Below, piece by piece: positions 43,052-51,500 of a stretch of 64,000 nucleotides of DNA. The stretch comes from Variovorax guangxiensis. GTDB lineage: Bacteria > Pseudomonadota > Gammaproteobacteria > Burkholderiales > Burkholderiaceae_C. The notes beneath the pieces are model-generated. The model saw nothing but the letters and a program-made list of their open reading frames with translations. It did not search any database and was not told the origin of the DNA. The position numbers were made by a program, and so were the translations under genes. Where the stretch lies: assembly GCF_003952165.1 (NCBI RefSeq), contig NZ_RXFT01000008.1, positions 186,001 through 250,000 on the forward strand, read 5' to 3'. Position 1 is the stretch's first letter, and the number at the start of each line of letters is the position of its first letter.

Positions 43052-43515
43052 CTAGGCCCGGGCGGGCTTGCCCGCCGGCCGCCGCCGCGTGAGCGCCAGG
43101 TTGGCCGTCATCATGGCCGCGACCAGCGTGACCAGCCACGAGAAATAGACCCACAGCAGGAACATGGGGAGCACCGCAAATGCTCCATACAGCGCCTTGT
43201 ACGTAGGCATCTTGACGAGGTAGGTGGTGAAGCCGCGCTTGCCCAGCTCGAAGGCCATGCTGGCAATCAGGCCGCCCGCGAAGGCGTCGCGCAACCGCAC
43301 CTTGGTGTTCGGAACGAGGTAGAACATGCTGGTCAGTGCAGCCACGCCAAGCACGAGCGGCCCGAGGTCGAGCACGACGGCAAGCGAGGGTGGCAGTGTG
43401 CGATGAGCCCCATGGAAACGCCCAGGAATACGACGATGAACGCCAGGCTTGCGGCGACCTGGGGCAAGCGTTCTTTTCTGGCGCGATCGATGGTCAGGCG
43501 GGTCAGGGCAAACAT
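43052..43515 (-). pseudogene. Decayed YihY/BrkB-family membrane protein gene
   Basis: The ATG at 43513-43515 opens a frame resembling a YihY N-terminus (MFALTRLTIDRARKERLPQVAASLAF). About 45 codons later the frame shifts, and a second frame carries a normal YihY C-terminal half (GPLVLGVAALTSMFYLVPNTKVRLRDAFAGG...LYGAFAVLPMFLLWVYFSWLVTLVAA), ending at TAG 43052-43054. The central helices (about 130 residues in intact homologues) are missing. So there is a frameshift and an internal deletion; the product cannot be a functional transporter-like protein. Confidence 0.75.
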
Positions 43516-43666
43516 GTGTCGCTGAAGCAGGAGGAGTCGAACGGTTTCGCGGGCGCAGGGACCGCCGCCGCTGCAGCCGATCGTCGGTCCGACGGCAGTC
43601 TCGTGCGGATCGCATCCCCGTTCGATCATCCAGAGGAAGTCTGCAACCGAGGCCTCCCACCTTGCG

Positions 43667-44047
43667 TCAGCTCCTGGACTTCGCGTATTCCTCCGCGCTC
43701 ATCATCTCCAGGCCGACGAACGGGGCATCGCCTTCGACCCATGCGTCGTGACCCGGCGGAATGGTGTACGACATGCCTTCCTCGATGACGGTCTGCGAGC
43801 CGTCATTCATCTGCACGGTGATCCGGCCGGAAACCGCGTACCCGACGTGAGCCGCCTGGCAGCTGTCCGTGCCCACGACCGGCTTGATGCACTTCGACCA
43901 GCGCCACCCGGGCTCGAACCTGAAGCGTCCGAGCGTGTAGCCCTCGAGGCGGACCACTTCGACCCGGGTCTTCTCGGGCTCGCGAACCTCATCCGGTTCG
44001 TCATGGGATTTCGTCTGAAGCTTGTTGACATTCATCGGACTGGTCAT
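43667..44047 (-). CDS. Cupin-domain protein
   Basis: 126 aa from the ATG at 44045-44047, with AAGGAGAG upstream. The conserved double-stranded beta-helix is seen in HVGYAVSGRITVQMNDGSQTVIEEGMSYTIPPGHDAWVEGDAPFVGLEMM. The usual metal motif is only partly kept (His of AHVGY, Glu of EEG, His of PPGHDAW). Small stand-alone cupins can bind a ligand or act as simple enzymes; nothing here identifies which. Flanked by a decayed gene and a phospholipase-type gene. Confidence 0.8.
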   Translation of the reverse strand: MTSPMNVNKLQTKSHDEPDEVREPEKTRVEVVRLEGYTLGRFRFEPGWRWSKCIKPVVGTDSCQAAHVGYAVSGRITVQMNDGSQTVIEEGMSYTIPPGHDAWVEGDAPFVGLEMMSAEEYAKSRS

Positions 44048-44179
44048 CGCTACTCTCCTTGCACGAGTGAGCAACTGGTCCGCGGCAGCCTCGTGCCGAA
44101 CCGCACGTGAACCATTGAATATTAGTCTCGGGTAACGCTTGCGGTGACCTATTTTTCGCGACTGCACGATGGCGCTCGG

Positions 44180-45892
44180 TCACAGGAAATCTTCGTCCAC
44201 CACCAGCGACAGCACCGACCAGCGCAGCCGCTGGGCCCAGTTCGATTCCGGCTCCCGATGCAGCACCCAGCGGCGTCCGTCGCGCAGGAAGCTCCATTGC
44301 AGGCTGCCTCGCATCGGCGTCTCGCTCACGGTGAAGCTCGCGGGCATGCGCATGCGATGGATCAGGTCCGCCAGCTCGCTTGCAAGCGCGGGACTGTCGA
44401 CGATCAGGCCCAGTTCGGTGTTGCAGTGCGCCGAGCGCCGGTCCATGTTCATCGACCCCACGTAGAACCAGCGCCGGTCTACCACCGCGAGCTTGGCGTG
44501 CAGGCGGCCGAGCGAGCCGCGGCCGCTTTCGGTGTCGCTCCAGGCCGGTTGCGGTTCGCCGGCCGGCATCAGCTCGTACAGCGCGGCGCCCATCTGAAGC
44601 AGCGTGCTGCGGTAGCGCGCGTAGCCGTAGTGCACCAGCGGCTCGTCGGTGGTGGCTAGCGAGTTGGTCATCACCGACACGCTCGCACCCTCGCGGCTCG
44701 CATGAGTGAGCGCCTCGATCATGCGGGGCATGGGTACGAAGTAGGGCGAGACGACGAGCACCTCGGAGCGTGCGGTGCGCAAGAGGTCGAGGTTCGCGGC
44801 CATGACCGCGCCCTCTCGGCCTTTCGGCGTTCCGGCTTCTTCGACGCTGCCGCCGGCATCGCCCGCGAGGAGGCCTTGCACCACTGCGTCCGCCACCACG
44901 CGCACCTTCGCGGGAACCAGCTCGACCCGCCCCTGCGCGAGCTGCGCGCCGACCGGACCGCGCCCCAGCGCGTCGCGTTCGCCGGCGGGGGGCATCAAGC
45001 GCCCGAGATCGTGCACCAGTGCGGAGAAGCGTTCGCGCGCATGGGCCGGCGCCGGACGGTCTGCGGCCGCGATGGCCTCGAACGGGTACGACAGCGGTCC
45101 GTTCCAGAATGCATCGAAGCTCGCCGACAGCGCCCGCACCGCCGGCCCGGCCAGCAGTGCGTCCATGTCGATGAAGTTCGCCGGCTTGCTGCGCCCGAAG
45201 TATTCGTCGGCAATGTTGCGCCCGCCCGTGATGGCGAAGCTGTTGTCGGCAATGAAGAGCTTGTTGTGCATGCGCCGGTTCACGCGGCCGATCTCGTGCA
45301 GCGACAGCAGCACACGCGTGCGCAGGCCGCCGCTGCGCACCGGCAGCGGATTGAAGACGCGCACCTCCACGTTGGCGTGCGCAGCCAGCCCGGCCAGCAA
45401 CTCGTCTTCTCCGCCCGCGTACAGGTCGTCGACCAGCAGGCGCACACGCACGCCGCGTCGAGCCGTGTCGCGCAGTTCGCGCAGGAACTGGCGGCCCGAG
45501 GTGTCGTTGGCCACCACGTAGTACTGCGCATCGACGGTATGCCGTGCGGCCCGTGCGAGCGCGATGCGCGCGTCGAGGGCCTGGTCACCGCTCGGCAGCA
45601 GGCGCACGCCGGACACATCGGATATCCCGGGCATCGCGCCGTCCGGGTCCGGCAGCGACGCGGCGGCGATGCGTGCGAGCGCGCTGTCCCCGACGTCCGT
45701 GCGTGCCTGCGACGCGACCCGGTGCACGTTGCCGGGCAATGTGGCGCAGCCCGCCAGCAGCGAGACCGCGGCCATGGCCGCGGCGCACAGAGCGCGGGCG
45801 AACACCGCGTGGTGGAGCGCCAGGAGGCAGAACCGGTACGCAAGGGGCTCCCATGCGGTACGCAGCGCGGCGAATGACTTCGGGGTGTTCAT
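44180..45892 (-). CDS. Phospholipase D/cardiolipin synthase-type lipoprotein (ClsC-like)
   Basis: 570 aa. Two HKD motifs are intact: HNKLFIADNSFAITGGRN and HAKLAVVDRRWFYVGSMN, the second in a position typical of ClsC-like proteins. The N-terminus is a long pre-sequence ending in lipobox LLAGC (Cys49), so the protein is envelope-anchored. Such enzymes form cardiolipin from phosphatidylglycerol and phosphatidylethanolamine, or hydrolyse phospholipids. The SPYFVP segment also fits the family. Single gene, divergent from the LuxR-type regulator. Confidence 0.88.
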   Translation of the reverse strand: MNTPKSFAALRTAWEPLAYRFCLLALHHAVFARALCAAAMAAVSLLAGCATLPGNVHRVASQARTDVGDSALARIAAASLPDPDGAMPGISDVSGVRLLPSGDQALDARIALARAARHTVDAQYYVVANDTSGRQFLRELRDTARRGVRVRLLVDDLYAGGEDELLAGLAAHANVEVRVFNPLPVRSGGLRTRVLLSLHEIGRVNRRMHNKLFIADNSFAITGGRNIADEYFGRSKPANFIDMDALLAGPAVRALSASFDAFWNGPLSYPFEAIAAADRPAPAHARERFSALVHDLGRLMPPAGERDALGRGPVGAQLAQGRVELVPAKVRVVADAVVQGLLAGDAGGSVEEAGTPKGREGAVMAANLDLLRTARSEVLVVSPYFVPMPRMIEALTHASREGASVSVMTNSLATTDEPLVHYGYARYRSTLLQMGAALYELMPAGEPQPAWSDTESGRGSLGRLHAKLAVVDRRWFYVGSMNMDRRSAHCNTELGLIVDSPALASELADLIHRMRMPASFTVSETPMRGSLQWSFLRDGRRWVLHREPESNWAQRLRWSVLSLVVDEDFL

Positions 45893-46111
45893 GGCGGTCC
45901 TCGGTGCATCGGATGCAAAGTGGCGATCGATGCAGCCAGTCTTCCGCGCGGCGCCCGCCGCAACAATTGAACGCAGCGCCTAGTCTCCGGCGCGGTGCCG
46001 GCGTGGCCATCCGACTAGGCCGTTGGTGTAGGTGCGCGCACTCGCTTATTGGGTTGCTTTGCGCTAACCTGCATTCAGGACGGGGAGAGCCACCGTAGAC
46101 GCGAGGTCTGT

Positions 46112-46795
46112 ATGAAGGTTCTTCTGGTCGACGACCACGAGATCGTCTGGAACGGCACCCGACTCCTGCTGGAGCGAATGGCCGCCGAGATCGAACCCGG
46201 CCGTCCCTTTCATTTCGAAGCGGTGCGGGACGCCGAGGAGGCTTGCCAGCTGGACCCCGCCGGTGTCGACCTGCTGCTGCTCGACTACCACCTGCCCCGA
46301 CTCTCCGGGCTCGCCGCGCTCAAGGCCGTGAAGGCGCACTTCGAGGCCGCGCCCGTGTGCATGCAATCGGCGGAAAGCTCGCCGCAGCGCGTGCGCGAGG
46401 TCATCGAGGCCGGCGCGGCCGGCTTCATTCCCAAGTCGTACCGGCTCGAGGACATGGAGGCCGCCCTGCGGGTGGTGCTGCGCCACCGGATCTACCTGCC
46501 GGCCGAGTTCGTGCTGGCCGACGACGTGACCCGCGCGCGCGACCCCGACGAGCTGCCGCGCGAGGATCTGGCCGGCTTCCTGCGCGTCGAGCTGTCGCCG
46601 CGCCAGCGCCAGGTGCTGGCGCTGGCGATGCGGGGCATGCCGGTCAAGCTGATCGCGCGCCAACTGCTGATCGCCGAGGGCACCGTGAAGGTGCACCTGT
46701 CGATGGTCTACCGCGCGCTTGGCGCGCGAAACCGCACCGATGCCATGTGCCGCGTCTTCGACGCGCAGGCGGCATGGGCGCTCGAGGCCGCCTGA
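46112..46795 (+). CDS. LuxR/NarL-type response regulator
   Basis: 227 aa from the ATG at 46112. Receiver domain: DDHE acidic pair, phospho-acceptor Asp in DLLLLDYHLPRLSG, and Lys in FIPKSYRLEDM. The C-terminal LuxR helix-turn-helix is LSPRQRQVLALAMRGMPVKLIARQLLIAEGTVKVHLSMVYRALGARNR. It precedes a hybrid kinase gene (2-nt gap), and the large fusion-protein gene follows in the same direction, a likely target. Confidence 0.92.
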   Translation: MKVLLVDDHEIVWNGTRLLLERMAAEIEPGRPFHFEAVRDAEEACQLDPAGVDLLLLDYHLPRLSGLAALKAVKAHFEAAPVCMQSAESSPQRVREVIEAGAAGFIPKSYRLEDMEAALRVVLRHRIYLPAEFVLADDVTRARDPDELPREDLAGFLRVELSPRQRQVLALAMRGMPVKLIARQLLIAEGTVKVHLSMVYRALGARNRTDAMCRVFDAQAAWALEAA

Positions 46796-46797
46796 AC

Positions 46798-48567
46798 ATG
46801 CCGGCCGCGCCCGACGAACTGGACGAACGGCGCCTGCAGGTGGTCGCCGAGCAGGCCGTGGGGTTGCGCTGGCAGATCCTGCTCACCGCCGTCGTCGTTG
46901 CGGCCATCGTCTGGCGCGACGTTCCGGCGCCTTGGGTGCTCGGCTGGTTCGCGGCGGTGATCGCCAGCCGCGAGTGGCGTGCCGCCGCGCTCGCGCGCAT
47001 GGCCGCCGACCGGGCGCGCCCGATCGCCGCGCGGCTGCGCGCCACCGTTCGCTGGAACGTGCTGATCGGCGCCTGCAATGGCTCCGCGGCGCTGTTCATG
47101 ACACGGCTCGATCCGACGCTGGATGCGGTCCTCACGATGATCCTTGTGTCCTGGGGCGCGGGCGCCGTTTCCACCAGCGCGACCGTGATGCCCGCCTTCC
47201 TGGCCTACGCGGGGCTGCTCTTCGTGCCCACGGCGGCCATGTGGCTGATGGCCGGCGGCTGGCTCGGCTGGGGCGTGGGTGCGCTGGTGCTGATGTTCTT
47301 CGGCGTGCAGACGCGCTTTGCCCGGCGCAACCTGCAGACCTTCGAGGAGTCGTTCGGCATCCGCGCGGAGAACCAGGCGCTGGCCACATCGCTGGAGTTC
47401 GAGCGCGCGCAGCTCGCCATCGCCCGCGATCAGGCGGTGCGCGCCAACAACGACAAGAGCCGCTTCCTGGCCGGTGCCAGCCACGACCTGCGCCAGCCCC
47501 TGCAGGCGATGGCGCTCAACGTGGGGGCGCTGCGGCACGTGGCGATGGCGCCCGATGCGCGCGCGATCGTCGAAGTGGTCGACAGCAGCCTGGAGCAGTT
47601 GCGCGCCATGCTCGATGCCTTGCTCGACGTCTCGAAACTCGATGCCGGCGTGGTGGTGGCCCAGCCCCAGCCCGTGCGGATCGACCGGCTGCTGACGGCC
47701 GTGATGGCCAGCTTCGGCGCCGCGGCGGCGGCGCGCCAGATCGGCCTGCACACCACCTGCCCGCCCGGCCTGGAGGTGCGCACCGACCCCGACCTGCTGC
47801 GCCGCATGTTGGCCAATCTCGTCGACAACGCGATCAAGTTCTCGCCTGCGCAAGGGCAGGTCGTGGTGCGGGCCTGCACGCGGGATGCACCGGACGCCGA
47901 GGTCGAGCTGACCGTGCAGGACAGCGGCCCCGGCATCGCACCCGAGAACCATCGGATCGTGTTCGAGGACCTGGTGCAACTCCACGCGACGGGCCCCGGC
48001 GCCGCGCTCGCTGCGACCACCGCGGGGCATGGCCTCGGCCTGGGCATCGTGCGGCGGATGGCCGAGTTGCTGGACGTGCCGGTGGAGCTCGAATCCAGCC
48101 TCGGCGCGGGTGCCTGCTTTCGCCTGCGGCTGCCGCGCGCCTCAACCGCCGGCGCCGAATGCTTCGAGGGTGACGGCGCAGGTTCGCAGTGGAGCCTGGC
48201 CGGGCGCTGCGTGCTGGTGCTGGAGGACGACCCGATGGTGCGCGGCGCCTACCTCAACGCTTTGGGAGCGATGGGCTGCCGCGTGCTCCCGGCCGCCACG
48301 CTGGACGAAGCGCTGGGGCACATCGACGAGCCCGACGCGGTGGTGGTCGACTGCCGGCTCGGCGACGGCCTCTCGGGTTTCGATGCCGCCGAGCGCCTGC
48401 GCAAGCAGCGCCGCGCACAGCCCGCGCTGCCCGTCGTCATGGTCACGGCCGATACCGATCCGGCGGTGGTCGAGGCGGCACGGCGACAGGCGCTGCCGCT
48501 GCTGCGCAAGCCCGTCGATGACCAGCGGCTCGGCCGTGCATTGGCCGCGGCCATCGAAGGTTCCTGA
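46798..48567 (+). CDS. Hybrid sensor histidine kinase with C-terminal receiver
   Basis: 589 aa. The N-terminal about 180 residues contain four to six hydrophobic helices with little loop, so the sensor is probably within the membrane. A coiled linker is followed by the H-box GASHDLRQPLQAMALN, N-box NLVDNAIKFSPA, G-boxes DSGPGIAPEN and GHGLGLGIVRRMAE, then a receiver (about 465-589) with VVVDCRLGDGLSGFDAA and LLRKPVDD. The DLRQPLQA H-box is typical of hybrid kinases in LuxR-linked systems. It partners the regulator just upstream. Confidence 0.92.
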   Translation: MPAAPDELDERRLQVVAEQAVGLRWQILLTAVVVAAIVWRDVPAPWVLGWFAAVIASREWRAAALARMAADRARPIAARLRATVRWNVLIGACNGSAALFMTRLDPTLDAVLTMILVSWGAGAVSTSATVMPAFLAYAGLLFVPTAAMWLMAGGWLGWGVGALVLMFFGVQTRFARRNLQTFEESFGIRAENQALATSLEFERAQLAIARDQAVRANNDKSRFLAGASHDLRQPLQAMALNVGALRHVAMAPDARAIVEVVDSSLEQLRAMLDALLDVSKLDAGVVVAQPQPVRIDRLLTAVMASFGAAAAARQIGLHTTCPPGLEVRTDPDLLRRMLANLVDNAIKFSPAQGQVVVRACTRDAPDAEVELTVQDSGPGIAPENHRIVFEDLVQLHATGPGAALAATTAGHGLGLGIVRRMAELLDVPVELESSLGAGACFRLRLPRASTAGAECFEGDGAGSQWSLAGRCVLVLEDDPMVRGAYLNALGAMGCRVLPAATLDEALGHIDEPDAVVVDCRLGDGLSGFDAAERLRKQRRAQPALPVVMVTADTDPAVVEAARRQALPLLRKPVDDQRLGRALAAAIEGS

Positions 48568-48596
48568 ATCCGCGACCGACCCGCGAGGAGTCGAAC

Positions 48597-51500
48597 ATGA
48601 ACAATGGCGGCCACCACCATGACGATGCCCTGGGTGACCGCCTGCTCTCGGAGGGTGCTGAAGTGCTGGTGCGCGAGATCGTCGCGGCGCCGCCGGACGC
48701 GCTGCACTGCGAGGTGCTGGTCATCGGCAGCGGCTACGGCGGCGCGGTGGCGGCGGCACGGCTGGCGGGCGCGCTGCCGGTGAACGCACAGTCCGGCACC
48801 GCACCGGGCGGGCGACCGGTCAGGGTCTACGTGCTGGAGCGCGGCAGCGAATACCTGCCGGGCGAATTTCCGGCGACCTTTGCCGAGTTGCCGGGGCATG
48901 TGCGCTTCAGCATGCAGGACGGCAGGCCCGCGCGCGGCAACCCCTCGGGGCTGTTCGACCTGCGTCTGGGCGGCGATGTGAACGCGCTGCTCGGCAATGG
49001 GCTGGGCGGCGGGTCGCTCATCAACGCGGCGGTGATGGAGCGTGCAACGTCCGATGCCTTCGAGGGTGGCGCCTGGCCCACGGGCCTCGACCTCGCCGCG
49101 CTGGCGGATGGCTACGGCAAGGCCGAGGCCATGCTGGGCCTGGAACAGATCCCCGAGAGCGTCCCGAAGCTCGATTCCCTGCTGAAAGCCGGTGCGCGGC
49201 TGCACGCGGCGAGCGGCAAGGCCCACGTCGCGATCGCCTTCGCGGACGGCACGCGCACGCCGGCCCAGGTGGCGATGCACAGCTGCCTGCGCTGCGGCGA
49301 CTGCGTGAGCGGCTGCAACCACCGTGCAAAGAAATCGCTGGACACCAACTACCTGGCGCTGGCCCATGCGCGGGGCGCGCGCCTGTTCACCGGCGGCACT
49401 GCGCACCGCATCGTGGCCCTGCCGGCGGGGGCCGGCTATGCGGTCGAGTTCTTCTTCACCGACCGGCGCAAGGCACGCACCGACAACACCCGGCCCTATG
49501 TGGTGCGCGCGCGGCGGGTGGTGGTGGCCGCGGGCACGCTGGGTTCCACCGAGCTGCTGCTGCGCTCCAGGGCCGCGGGCCTGCCCGTCTCGCAGGCGCT
49601 GGGCGCGGGCTTCTCCGCCAATGGCGACATGATCGCGGTGGCGGCCGCGCAAGACGACGAGGCGCTGTCCTGCGCGGCTGAAGGCGACGCACCGGCGCAG
49701 CGCGGCGTCGGGCCGACCATCACCGGGCTGCTGCGCACCCGCGCGAAGCAGGGCGAGCGCCCGCTGGTGATCGAGGAGTTCGCCATTCCCGCGCCGCTGC
49801 GCCGCCTGCTCGCCGAGGTGGTGAGCACCACGGACGCCCTGCAGGCGCTCGCGCGCATGGACCTCGACCTTCACGCGCCGGACGAGGGGCGCGATCCGCT
49901 GGCCGTGGACGACGACATGCTGCGCCGCACGCCGGTCTACGGAATGATGGGCGACGACGGCGCCGCCGGCACCATCGAACCGGTCGGCCATGGCGGCAGC
50001 GATGCGGTGCTGGCCGACGCACAGGTGCGCGTCGCGTGGAACAAGGTCGCGGCCCTGCCGGTGTTCGCGGCGCAGACGCGTGCGCTGCATGTGGCTCACG
50101 ACGGCGCCGGCGGGCTCGGCGGACGCGTGCTGCCCAACCCGCTCTGGAATCCGCTCCCGCCGTTTCGCAGCCTCGAGTCGCTGGTGGACGCGGCGGGCTC
50201 GGTGTTCACGGTGCACCCGCTGGGCGGCTGCCGCATGGCCGACGGGCGCGAGCGCGGCGTGGTCGACGGCTGGGGCCGCGTCCACGACGGCGGCGCTGCT
50301 GCCGGTGCCGCCGCGCTGCTGCCCGGCCTGGCGGTGCTCGACGGCTCCATCGTGCCGGTGTCGCTCGGCATCAATCCCTCGCTCACCATCGCGGCACTGG
50401 CCGAGCGCGCAGTGCCGGTGCTGGCCGCGGACTGGGGCCTGGCGCTGGCCGATTCGCCGCAGCCCCCGGCATCGGAGCGCCCGTTGCGCCGCGACCTGAC
50501 CCGACCCCGCGCACCCGCGCCCACGCGCGTCTCCCTGCGCGAGCGGATGACGGGCCGGGTGCACATCGACGGCCAGGACTTCGCGTTGAGCGCCGAGGTG
50601 GAATTCGAGCCCTTCGACGTACCGGCCCTGCGCGCGGCGCCGCGCGCGCTGGCGCAGCCGATGGTGGTGCTGCGGTTCGGCAAGGGCGACGACGCGCCCG
50701 TCGCGCATTGCACCGGCACCGCATCGATGCTGGTGCGCGAGAAGAGCGACAGCATCGAACGCATCCTGCGCAGCCACGCGCTGGCGCGCAAGAAGCTGCA
50801 GGCGCTGGCGGAGGTGCTGCTGCCTTCGCGCGCGGCCATGGCGGGCCCGAACGGCGGCAACGGCGACGACGAGGGCGAAGAAGGCCTTGCCTTCGACGGC
50901 CCGGTCATGGCCGACCTGATGGCGCTGTGCTCGCACCTGGGGCAGGCGCGCCTCATCGAATATGACTGGACGGTGGCGCGGGTGGAGCACGGCGCGCCGC
51001 TGAAGGAGGGCGACCGGCTGCGCCTCACCAAGCGCATCGCATTCGTCGAGGGCGGCAACCCATGGCGGCAGCTGAGCGAGGGCGAACTGAAGCGGATCGG
51101 CCCCCTCGGTGAAGAGCCGCTGGGCCGGATGGTGCTGGACCCTTCCTACTTCGTCGAGAAGCTCCAGCCGCTGCTGCGCGTGGAACATCAGCAGGACATG
51201 CCCAACCAGCTGGGCGACCTGGCCGAGCTGGCGCTGTGGGTGCTGCGCATCGTGCTGCACATTCACCTGTTGCACTTCGTGCCGCCGCCCGATTCGCCAA
51301 AGCGCGACTGGGAGCGGCTGCCCGGCGAGGTGCATGGCATACGGCCCGAGCCGGTCGAGCTCGACACCGCCGCCGGCCCGGGCAGCGCGCCGCCGCGGCT
51401 GCTGTCGCGCTACCGCCCGCCGGCGCGCCGCGCGGGCACGCGGCCCGTGATGCTGATCCATGGCTACGGGGCCAGCGGTTCCACCTTCGCGCACAAGAGC

